Of a DNA stretch of 5,287 nt, positions 1 to 5,287 are shown piece after piece. The notes beneath the pieces were generated by a model. That model was not told the origin of the DNA, did no database searches, and worked only from the letters and a program-made list of their open reading frames with translations. The position numbers and the translations under genes are program-made. Source of the DNA: Jatrophihabitans sp. (lineage in GTDB: Bacteria; Actinomycetota; Actinomycetes; Mycobacteriales; Jatrophihabitantaceae); NCBI GenBank assembly GCA_025966255.1, contig JAOPVG010000620.1, positions 1 to 5,287 of the forward strand, given 5' to 3'. Every line of letters starts with the position of its first letter. Position 1 is the first letter of the stretch.

Positions 1-295
1 TCTTGCGGGACAGGTCACCACCGATGCCGAAGATGACCAGCGCGCACGGCTCCGGGACCCGCGGCAGCCGCCGGTCGGCCGGATCGCGCAGGGGATTGCC
101 CTGCGAACCGGAGTACTCGTCCAGGCCGGGCCCGACGGCAGCGGGCGTCCGGGCCGGCCCGCTGTCGTCCTGGTTCGTGGCGGGACCGGCGCCGGGCGGC
201 GTCGGGTCCTTGACGTCGGCGCCCGGCTCCGCCGTGGACGTCGTGTCTCGAGCCGGCGATTCCCTCTCGGCGGCGGTCTCCGCCGTCTCGCTCAT
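1..295 (-). CDS. zwf: Glucose-6-phosphate dehydrogenase, N-terminal part (runs off the left edge)
   Basis: This enzyme oxidises glucose 6-phosphate to 6-phosphogluconolactone and reduces NADP+ in the cytoplasm, the first step of the oxidative pentose phosphate pathway. Only 98 codons are visible. Residues 67-79 read [13 protein letters not shown], the usual opening of actinobacterial Zwf. Residues 86-98 ([13 protein letters not shown]) are the first beta strand and dinucleotide-binding glycine loop. Identification rests on these two blocks and on the position after tkt-tal. The ATG at 295 overlaps the tal stop as ATGA, and GGGAA directly upstream is too close to be a good Shine-Dalgarno, so translational coupling is likely. 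Residues 1-66 are an odd extension, rich in Ala, Pro, Thr, Gly and acidic residues (12 acidic, 4 basic). From memory, relatives have only about 5-12 residues before NPLRD. No in-frame ATG, GTG or TTG occurs between residue 1 and residue 67, so a shorter start is hard to propose. The catalytic region lies outside the window. Confidence 0.93.
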   Translation of the reverse strand, partial: MSETAETAAERESPARDTTSTAEPGADVKDPTPPGAGPATNQDDSGPARTPAAVGPGLDEYSGSQGNPLRDPADRRLPRVPEPCALVIFGIGGDLSRK

Positions 296-1401
296 TTCCC
301 GGTGGCGTCGAGCTGGTGCTGCACGCTCTCGGCGAGCTGAGCGTAGGAGTCCTCGAACTTCTGGACCCCCTCCTGCTCGAGCACGTCGATGACGTCGTCG
401 TAGCCGATACCGAGGGCTTCGAGGTCGGCGAGCACCTTGCGGGACTGGTCGTAGGTACCCGCGATCGTGTTGCCGCGGATCTGGCCGTGGTCAGCGACCG
501 CGTCCAGCGTGGCTTCGGGCATCGTGTTGACGGTGTCGGGTGCGACGAGCTCGACGACGTACATGGTGTCGTCGTAGGTCGGGTCCTTCACGCCGGTCGA
601 TGCCCACAGCGGGCGCTGCACGTTGGCGCCGGCGTCGGCCAGCGCCTTCCACCGGTCGGACGCGATGACCTTCTCGTAGCGCTCGTACGCCAGCCGGGCG
701 TTGGCGATGGCGGCCTTGCCGCGCAGGGCCTTGGCGTCGTCAGAGCCGATCTTGTCCAGCCGCTTGTCGACCTCGCTGTCGACGCGCGACACGAAGAACG
801 AGGCGACGGAGCGGATCGTCGACAGGTCGATGCCGGCGTCCTTCGCCTGCTCGAGCCCGGTGAGGTAGGCATCCATCACGGCGTCGTAGCGGCCCAGGCC
901 GAAGATCAGCGTGACGTTGACGCTGATGCCGGCCGCGGTGGACTTGGTGATCGAGGGCAGGCCCTCTTGCGTGGCCGGGATCTTGATCAGCGCGTTGGGA
1001 CGATCGACGAGCCACCACAGCGACTTCGCCTCGGCGGTGGTGCGGTCGCTGTCATGGGCCAGGCGCGGGTCGACCTCGATGGACACCCGCCCGTCCAGGC
1101 CGTCCGTCCTGTCGTAGGTCGGGCGCAGGACGTCACAGCCCCATCGGATGTCGTAGGCCATGAGGAAGCGGACGGCCTGGTCGACGTCGGTCTTGCCGAG
1201 CGCGAGGTCGCGGACCTGCTCGTCGTAGGCGTCGCCCTTCTCCAGGGCCTTCTGGAAGATCGTCGGATTGCTGGTGACGCCGACGACGTGCTTCTTGTCG
1301 ACGAGCTCCTTCAGGTTGCCGCTGCGCAGGCGTTCGCGGCTGATGTCGTCGAGCCAGATCGAGACGCCCTGTTGGGACAGCTCGAGCAGTGGATCGCTCA
1401 T
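292..1401 (-). CDS. tal: Transaldolase
   Basis: Transaldolase moves a dihydroxyacetone unit from sedoheptulose 7-phosphate to glyceraldehyde 3-phosphate, giving erythrose 4-phosphate and fructose 6-phosphate (non-oxidative pentose phosphate pathway, cytoplasm). The 369-residue length fits the long actinobacterial type. Visible family motifs are GVTSNPTIF at 41-49 (transaldolase signature 1); [11 protein letters not shown] at 138-148, with K140 as the expected Schiff-base lysine; NVTLIFG at 162-168; SFFVSRVD at 201-208; [12 protein letters not shown] at 263-274; and [10 protein letters not shown] at 292-301. The ATG start has a clear AAGGAG eight bases upstream. The gene begins 17 bp after the tkt stop and ends in TGA overlapping the zwf ATG, so it sits inside a tkt-tal-zwf operon. 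All key residues are present, with no frameshift. It lacks the fused phosphoglucose isomerase domain found in some bifunctional Tal-Pgi proteins. Confidence 0.97.
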   Translation of the reverse strand: MSDPLLELSQQGVSIWLDDISRERLRSGNLKELVDKKHVVGVTSNPTIFQKALEKGDAYDEQVRDLALGKTDVDQAVRFLMAYDIRWGCDVLRPTYDRTDGLDGRVSIEVDPRLAHDSDRTTAEAKSLWWLVDRPNALIKIPATQEGLPSITKSTAAGISVNVTLIFGLGRYDAVMDAYLTGLEQAKDAGIDLSTIRSVASFFVSRVDSEVDKRLDKIGSDDAKALRGKAAIANARLAYERYEKVIASDRWKALADAGANVQRPLWASTGVKDPTYDDTMYVVELVAPDTVNTMPEATLDAVADHGQIRGNTIAGTYDQSRKVLADLEALGIGYDDVIDVLEQEGVQKFEDSYAQLAESVQHQLDATGK

Positions 1402-1409
1402 GATTTGGT

Positions 1410-1415
1410 CTCCTT
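1410..1415 (-). promoter_or_regulatory. Shine-Dalgarno of tal
   Basis: The minus strand reads AAGGAG, followed by an eight-base spacer (ACCAAATC) and the tal ATG at 1401. It occupies most of the 17-bp gap between tkt and tal. This is a strong site, so tal can be initiated independently although it is probably co-transcribed with tkt. Confidence 0.85.
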
Positions 1416-1418
1416 GCT

Positions 1419-3539
1419 TCAGTTGCCTGTAGTGGAACCGCGAATGAGCCCGGCGCGTTCCAGGGCGGCGTGGGCGGCGGCCACAACGCGGTCGGGCGTG
1501 AAGCCGAACTGCTCGAAGAGCACCTCACCCTCGGCGCTCGCACCGAAGTGCTCGATGGAGATGATCTCGCCGGCGTCGCCGACGATGTCACGCCAGCCCT
1601 GGGCCACGGCGGCCTCGACGCTCACCCGGGCCTTGATCTCCGGTGGCAGCACGGTCTGCTGGTAGGAGCGCGGCTGGGCGTGGAACCACTCCACGCACGG
1701 CATGGACACGACGCGGGTCGACGTGCCGTCGGCCTCGAGCCGCTCGCGGGCCTTGAGGGCGAGCGACACCTCGGAGCCGGTGGCGATGATGATCACCTCG
1801 GGGATGCCGGACGAGCCCTCTTCCAGGACGTATCCGCCCTTGCCGGCGTCGACCGTCTTGGCCGGGTCCAGGACGGGCAGGTTCTGCCGCGAAAGGGCGA
1901 GCCCGACCGGGCCGTTCGTCTTCTCCAGGGTGGCCCGCCACACGGCGGCGGTCTCGTTGGCGTCGGCCGGACGGACGACGTCGAACTGGGGGATGGCCCG
2001 AAGCGACGCGAGATGTTCGACCGGTTGGTGGGTGGGGCCGTCGCCGCCGAGACCGATCGAGTCGTGCGTCCAGACGAAGATCGACGGGATCTGCATCAAG
2101 GCCGAGAGCCGCACCGGCGGGCGCATGTAGTCGCTGAACACCAGGAACGTGCCGCCGTAAGGCCGGGTGCCGCCGTGCACGACGATCCCGTTGACGATGG
2201 CGCCCATCGCGTGTTCGCGGATGCCGAAGTGCAGGGTGCGGCCGTACGGGCCGCCCGGCCACTCCTTGGTCTGGTGCTCGGCCGGGATGAAGCTCGGCTG
2301 ACCTTCCATGGTGGTGTTGTTGCTCTCGGCGAGGTCGGCCGAGCCGCCCCAAAGCTCGGGCAGCGGGTCGGCCAGGGCCGAGAGCACCTTGCCCGAGGCG
2401 GACCGGGTCGAGATCGAGTTGGGCTTGCCGTCCTTCTCCGTGGGGAAGGTCGGGAGCGCGTCGGTCCAGCCCTGCGGCAGGGTGCGGGTGCGCAGCCGCT
2501 CGTGCAGGGCGGCGTTCTCGGGGTGTTCGGCCGCCCAGACTTCGAAGTCGACCTGCCACTTCTCGTGCGCCGCCCGCCCGCGCTCGACGACCTGGCGCGT
2601 GTGGGCCAGCACGTCGTCATCCACCGCGAAGTGCCGGTCGGGGTCGAAGCCGAGGATTTCCTTCGTCGCCCGGATCTCGTCCTCGCCGAGGGCGCTGCCG
2701 TGGGCTTTGCCGGTGTTCTGTTTCGTGGGCGCCGGCCAGCCGATGATGGTGCGGACGGCGATGAACGACGGCCGGTCGGTGACGGCCTTGGCTGCGTTGA
2801 TCGCGTTCTCCAGGGCGACCACGTCCTCGCCGGAGTCGACGCGCTGGACGTGCCAGCCGTAGGCCTCGTAGCGGGCGACGACGTCCTCGCTGAACGCGAC
2901 CGCGGTGTCGTCCTCGATGGAGATGTGGTTGTCGTCGTAGAAGAGGATCAGGTTGCCGAGCTTCTGGTGCCCACCGAGCGAGGACGCCTCGCTGGCCACG
3001 CCTTCCTCCATGCAGCCGTCACCGGCCATCACGTAGATGTAGTGGTCGAACGGCGACTCACCCCACGCCGGGTCCGGGTCGAAGAGCCCGCGCTCGCGAC
3101 GCGCCGCCATGGACATGCCGACGCTGTTGGCCACGCCCTGCCCGAGGGGGCCCGTGGTGATCTCGATGCCGACCGTGTGCCCGTACTCGGGGTGGCCCGG
3201 CGTGCGGGAGCCCCACGTGCGCAGCGCTTCGAGATCGGACAGCGAGAGCCCGTACCCGGACAGGTAGAGCTGGATGTACTGGGTGAGCGACGCGTGGCCG
3301 TTGGACATGAGGAAGCGGTCGCGGCCGACCCAGTTCGGGTCGGTGGGATCGTGACGCATCACGCGCTGGTAGAGCAGGTGGGCCAGCGGCGCGAGGCTCA
3401 TCGCGGTACCGGGATGGCCGTTGCCGACCTTCTGCACGGCGTCGGCGGCCAGCAGGCGAGCGGTGTCGACTGCCTTCGTGTCGAGGTCGGTCCACCAGCT
3501 GGGATGCGTCGTCTTGACGCGGGCCTCCGGATCGGTCAC
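1419..3539 (-). CDS. tkt: Transketolase
   Basis: This thiamine diphosphate enzyme transfers two-carbon ketol units between pentose, heptulose and hexose phosphates in the cytoplasm, linking the pentose phosphate pathway to glycolysis. The product is 706 residues, close to the usual actinobacterial length of about 700. In order: [10 protein letters not shown] at 39-48 with substrate-site H42; GPLGQG at 130-135; GDGCMEEG at 173-180, opening the cofactor/metal motif that closes with N204 in [10 protein letters not shown]; the central pyrimidine-binding domain from about 373, with [11 protein letters not shown] at 438-448 and catalytic E442; [16 protein letters not shown] at 491-506 with D500 and H504; and a C-terminal domain from about 560. 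Residue 499 is Gly where the family normally has Glu (GLGEDGPTHQ). The GTG start puts the first conserved residues (HPSWWTDLD, 12-20) where relatives have them, and an AAGGGA lies 11 bases upstream. It is the first gene of the tkt-tal-zwf operon and is divergent from ctaB. Confidence 0.97.
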   Translation of the reverse strand: MTDPEARVKTTHPSWWTDLDTKAVDTARLLAADAVQKVGNGHPGTAMSLAPLAHLLYQRVMRHDPTDPNWVGRDRFLMSNGHASLTQYIQLYLSGYGLSLSDLEALRTWGSRTPGHPEYGHTVGIEITTGPLGQGVANSVGMSMAARRERGLFDPDPAWGESPFDHYIYVMAGDGCMEEGVASEASSLGGHQKLGNLILFYDDNHISIEDDTAVAFSEDVVARYEAYGWHVQRVDSGEDVVALENAINAAKAVTDRPSFIAVRTIIGWPAPTKQNTGKAHGSALGEDEIRATKEILGFDPDRHFAVDDDVLAHTRQVVERGRAAHEKWQVDFEVWAAEHPENAALHERLRTRTLPQGWTDALPTFPTEKDGKPNSISTRSASGKVLSALADPLPELWGGSADLAESNNTTMEGQPSFIPAEHQTKEWPGGPYGRTLHFGIREHAMGAIVNGIVVHGGTRPYGGTFLVFSDYMRPPVRLSALMQIPSIFVWTHDSIGLGGDGPTHQPVEHLASLRAIPQFDVVRPADANETAAVWRATLEKTNGPVGLALSRQNLPVLDPAKTVDAGKGGYVLEEGSSGIPEVIIIATGSEVSLALKARERLEADGTSTRVVSMPCVEWFHAQPRSYQQTVLPPEIKARVSVEAAVAQGWRDIVGDAGEIISIEHFGASAEGEVLFEQFGFTPDRVVAAAHAALERAGLIRGSTTGN

Positions 3540-3550
3540 GGACGATCAGG

Positions 3551-3556
3551 TCCCTT
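3551..3556 (-). promoter_or_regulatory. Shine-Dalgarno supporting the GTG start of tkt
   Basis: The minus strand reads AAGGGA, then an 11-base spacer, then GTG at 3539. The spacing is slightly long but usable. An ATG at 3561 lies in another frame and is not a tkt start. This site, together with the conserved N-terminus, decides for the GTG. Confidence 0.6.
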
Positions 3557-3617
3557 CGCATCGTGTCGTTTCGGCCAGTGTCTGCGCCGGTTGATGTGCT
3601 TGTCCTACCCAAGCGCC

Positions 3618-3623
3618 AGCGTA
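3618..3623 (-). promoter_or_regulatory. Candidate -10 element of the tkt-tal-zwf operon
   Basis: The minus strand reads TACGCT, which fits the actinobacterial TANNNT -10 pattern. Transcription would start near 3611 and leave a leader of about 72 bases before the GTG of tkt. The hexamer 17 bases upstream (CTGCCC) is not a recognisable -35, so the call rests on the -10 alone and on the need for a promoter in this divergent gap. Confidence 0.3.
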
Positions 3624-3665
3624 GCCACTTCAGCCTTGCGGGGCAGGACTGGAGGGCAAGCCCGT

Positions 3666-3684
3666 GGCCCGGCCATTACGGGCC
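3666..3684. repeat. Inverted repeat in the tkt/ctaB divergent region
   Basis: GGCCCG at 3666-3671 and CGGGCC at 3679-3684 are perfect reverse complements around a seven-base AT-containing centre (GCCATTA). The repeat lies about 40 bases upstream of the candidate tkt -10 and about 55 bases upstream of the candidate ctaB -10, a plausible place for an operator serving either promoter. Six-base GC palindromes are common by chance at this composition, so the regulatory role is only a possibility. Confidence 0.25.
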
Positions 3685-3738
3685 GCGCGACCCGGGGGTG
3701 GGCCTGAGCCTGGCTGCGGGCCGGGCGGACCCGGCGGT

Positions 3739-3744
3739 TACCCT
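3739..3744 (+). promoter_or_regulatory. Candidate -10 element of ctaB, leaderless arrangement
   Basis: TACCCT matches TANNNT and ends six bases before the ctaB GTG at 3751, so transcription would begin at or next to the start codon. No Shine-Dalgarno precedes the GTG (upstream bases are GAAGCC), as expected for a leaderless mRNA, which is common in actinobacteria. There is no clear -35 (GCGGGC 17 bases upstream). Confidence 0.4.
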
Positions 3745-3750
3745 GAAGCC

Positions 3751-4725
3751 GTGACGCAGACCCCGGTGGCACCCGTGCAAACGGGCCGCGACGAGGTACC
3801 TGCAACACCCTCCCCGAAGGGCGGCAGGGCCCGGCCTCGTCGGGCGCCGCGCCCCACCCGCGGACGCCTCGCCGCGTACGTGGCGCTCACCAAGCCGCGG
3901 ATCATCGAACTGCTGCTCGTCACCACGCTGCCGGCCATGATCCTGGCCGCCGGGGGCCTGCCCAAGTGGTGGGTGGTGGCGGTGACGATGGTCGGCGGCA
4001 CGCTCGCGGCCGGCAGCGCCAACGCGCTCAACTGCTACCTCGACCGCGACATCGACGCCCTCATGCGGCGCACCGGGCACCGTCCGCTCGCCCGCCACGA
4101 GGTGTCGCCCCGCGGCGCATTGGTCTTCGGGATCGTCCTGGGCGTCGTTGCCGTCGCCGTGATGGGCGCGGTCACCAACTGGCTGGCCGCCGGGCTCACT
4201 GCCGTGGCCATCGCCTTCTACGTCGTCGTCTACACGATGTTGCTGAAGCGGCGCACCGCCCAGAACATCGTCTGGGGCGGCGCGGCCGGCTGCATGCCCG
4301 TGCTCATCGGTTGGTCAGCCGTCACGAACAGCCTGTCGTGGGCCGCGCTCGTCCTGTTCGGGGTCGTGTTCTTCTGGACGCCGCCGCACTTCTGGGCGCT
4401 GGCGATCCGCTACCGCGAGGACTACTCGAACGCCGGCGTGCCGATGCTGCCCGTCGTGGCGTCGCCGCTGCGCGTCGCCCGCGAGATCACCGTCTACGCC
4501 TGGTTGACCGCGCTCACGTCGCTCGCGCTGTGGCCCATCGCCACCGGCTGGGTCTACGGCGTGCTCGCGATCGGCGCCGGCGCGGCGCTGGTGGCCGCCG
4601 CGCACCGACTGCTCCTGCGTACGGCGCGCGGCCTCGACGCTAAGCCGATGCAGCTGTTCCACCTGTCCAACAGCTACCTGGCGTTCGTCTTCGTCGCCGT
4701 CGCGCTGGACACCTTCGTCCGCTGA
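3751..4725 (+). CDS. ctaB: Protoheme IX farnesyltransferase (heme O synthase)
   Basis: CtaB is a membrane UbiA-family prenyltransferase that joins farnesyl diphosphate to the vinyl group of protoheme IX, making heme O for the heme A of cytochrome aa3 oxidase. From the GTG at 3751 the product is 324 residues. A Pro/Arg-rich, presumably cytoplasmic, N-terminal tail (1-40) leads to [16 protein letters not shown] (43-58), typical of CtaB. The first Asp-rich motif is N94-x3-D98-x3-D102 (NCYLDRDID), followed by RTGHRPL. Further family blocks are [17 protein letters not shown] (164-180), [12 protein letters not shown] (207-218) and [15 protein letters not shown] (221-235). About nine hydrophobic segments fit the fold. 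The frame stays open back to a GTG at 3664, but that adds 29 Gly/Pro-rich residues without family similarity, so I prefer 3751; GTG codons at 3766 and 3775 are also possible. Divergent from tkt; convergent with the next gene. Confidence 0.96.
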   Translation: MTQTPVAPVQTGRDEVPATPSPKGGRARPRRAPRPTRGRLAAYVALTKPRIIELLLVTTLPAMILAAGGLPKWWVVAVTMVGGTLAAGSANALNCYLDRDIDALMRRTGHRPLARHEVSPRGALVFGIVLGVVAVAVMGAVTNWLAAGLTAVAIAFYVVVYTMLLKRRTAQNIVWGGAAGCMPVLIGWSAVTNSLSWAALVLFGVVFFWTPPHFWALAIRYREDYSNAGVPMLPVVASPLRVAREITVYAWLTALTSLALWPIATGWVYGVLAIGAGAALVAAAHRLLLRTARGLDAKPMQLFHLSNSYLAFVFVAVALDTFVR

Positions 4726-4738
4726 CCCTTCGCGGGTC
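4724..4738. terminator. Small hairpin at the ctaB stop codon, possible terminator
   Basis: GACCC (4724-4728) and GGGTC (4734-4738) pair perfectly around a five-base TTCGC loop. The stem begins within the TGA of ctaB. No T-run follows, so it is at best a non-canonical terminator in the 33-bp gap between convergent genes. Confidence 0.22.
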
Positions 4739-4741
4739 GCC

Positions 4742-4766
4742 CCGGCTGGGCCCTTCGGTCAGCCGG
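4742..4766. terminator. Hairpin between convergent genes, possible bidirectional terminator
   Basis: CCGGCTG (4742-4748) and CAGCCGG (4760-4766) form a perfect seven-base-pair stem with an 11-base loop. It spans the end of the intergenic gap and the stop codon of the minus-strand gene (4759-4761). Being symmetric it could act on both transcripts, but it has no T-tract and a large loop. Confidence 0.3.
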
Positions 4767-5287
4767 CCGGGATGGTCACCTTGAAGCTCTTCGGGCTGGT
4801 GACCTGCACCGTGATGCCGTCGACGTTCTCCGTCCCAGTGATCTGCAGCGTGCCGTGGCTGTAGTCGCCCGGCACCTCGAACACGTCGCTGATCTTGTCG
4901 CCGCCGGCGACGTTGCGAGCTTGGAGGACGCGCCCGCTGGGCAGTGTGAGCCGCAACAGCTGCGGATCGAAGCCGTACGAGCTCCCGGGGTTGGCCGAGT
5001 CGGTGTAGCTGAGCCGCAGCGAGAGGATCGCGTTGCCCGGGCCGGTCGGATGCTGGTTCTCGTGGCCGGGGATCCAGAAGTCGAGCGAGACGAACGACAG
5101 CGTGGCCTGGAACGTGACATTCGCCGACCCGTTGCCGTTGGAGAGATGAATCGGCACCGAGGCCGACGTCCCGATGTACGCGGTGCGGTGATTCCGGGCC
5201 AGGACGGCGATGTTCTTGCTGCCCGCCTTGCCGCCCGGCAGGGTCAGCGTCTGGGTGTAGCCGGCGTCGGTCAGCTGCAGCACGGCG
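4759..5287 (-). CDS. Uncharacterised beta-rich, probably extracytoplasmic protein, C-terminal part
   Basis: I do not recognise this protein. The frame is open to the right edge, giving 175 residues and a TGA stop. The GTG at 5283 is preceded in frame by an Ala codon and is more likely an internal Val, so the N-terminus, and any signal peptide or membrane anchor, lies outside. Short alternating hydrophobic stretches separated by Gly, Asn, Ser and Pro turns (TLTLPGG, NVTFQATLSFVSLDF, AILSLRLSYT, LLRLTLPSG, TLQITG, ITVQVTS, FKVTIPAG) suggest a beta sandwich. There is no Cys and no hydrophobic C-terminal segment. The stretch LTLPSGRVLQARN, then SDVFEVPGD, then TLQITG loosely resembles the C-terminal half of DUF4352-type immunoglobulin-like domains of actinobacterial lipoproteins; this is from memory and tentative. 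It converges on ctaB with 33 bp between the stops, and nothing ties it functionally to heme synthesis. Confidence 0.75.
   Translation of the reverse strand, partial: AVLQLTDAGYTQTLTLPGGKAGSKNIAVLARNHRTAYIGTSASVPIHLSNGNGSANVTFQATLSFVSLDFWIPGHENQHPTGPGNAILSLRLSYTDSANPGSSYGFDPQLLRLTLPSGRVLQARNVAGGDKISDVFEVPGDYSHGTLQITGTENVDGITVQVTSPKSFKVTIPAG

Noticed and set aside
3..392. A plus-strand open frame of 129 codons at the left edge.
   Set aside because: It is Arg/Ser/Pro-rich and antisense to zwf and the end of tal. The minus strand carries the clear Zwf N-terminal motifs.
292..1401. Possible fusion of transaldolase with phosphoglucose isomerase, or a missing pgi between tal and zwf.
   Set aside because: tal ends at 369 residues with a normal C-terminus, and tkt-tal-zwf without pgi is the standard order I recall for mycobacteria and corynebacteria, so nothing is missing.
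316..1665. A 449-codon plus-strand open frame antisense to tal and the 3' end of tkt.
   Set aside because: It is in codon register with tal, has the same compositional cause, shows no recognisable domain, and spans a gene boundary on the other strand where the true coding frames change.
3058..3612. A minus-strand open frame starting upstream of tkt, possibly an upstream or overlapping gene.
   Set aside because: It overlaps the first 480 bases of tkt in another frame, and its translation is Arg/Pro/Ala-rich without motifs. This is a frame shadow of a GC-rich gene.
1470..3707. A 745-codon plus-strand open frame lying antisense to tkt.
   Set aside because: It is in codon register with tkt, so it could be interrupted only where tkt uses TTA, CTA or TCA codons, which are rare at this GC content. 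Its translation is Gly/Arg/Val/Asp-rich with no family motifs, while the opposite strand encodes a complete, conserved transketolase.
3664..3750. An upstream extension of ctaB from a GTG at 3664.
   Set aside because: The extra 29 residues are low-complexity Gly/Pro/Arg with no similarity to CtaB, and the extension would absorb the divergent promoter region. The GTG at 3751 sits just after a -10-like element.

Overview
The window is very GC-rich. Its stop codons are mostly TGA, and it uses GTG starts freely. Gene order and protein sequences point to a high-GC actinobacterium. Genus cannot be fixed from the sequence. The layout (ctaB divergent from tkt, then tal, then zwf) matches the pentose phosphate cluster I recall from Mycobacterium tuberculosis and Corynebacterium glutamicum, so this is chromosomal core metabolism. 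I see no mobile element, tRNA/rRNA, CRISPR array or phage gene.

Layout. On the minus strand, read from about 3.54 kb down to base 1, lie transketolase (tkt, GTG start at 3539), transaldolase (tal, 1401-292) and the first 98 codons of glucose-6-phosphate dehydrogenase (zwf, start at 295, running off the left edge). The tkt-tal gap is 17 bp and contains a good Shine-Dalgarno sequence. tal and zwf overlap by an ATGA stop/start junction. The three genes therefore look like one operon, which in relatives continues into opcA and pgl. A 211-bp divergent regulatory region (3540-3750) separates tkt from ctaB (3751-4725, plus strand), the heme O synthase. ctaB converges on the C-terminal part of an unrecognised, beta-rich, probably extracytoplasmic protein (5286-4759, minus strand), whose N-terminus lies beyond the right edge.

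How the genes work together. Zwf is the NADPH-producing entry to the oxidative pentose phosphate pathway. Tkt and Tal run the reversible non-oxidative sugar rearrangements that return pentose phosphates to glycolysis. CtaB farnesylates protoheme IX to heme O, the precursor of heme A for the aa3-type terminal oxidase. It belongs to a different pathway and shares only the divergent control region.

The window is mostly ordinary core metabolism, and I do not find evidence of an undescribed system. The points most worth a second look are a 66-residue acidic, Pro/Ala/Thr-rich N-terminal extension on Zwf with no alternative ATG/GTG/TTG start, a non-canonical Gly in the GEDGPTHQ motif of transketolase, a probable leaderless promoter for ctaB, and the unidentified protein at the right edge.
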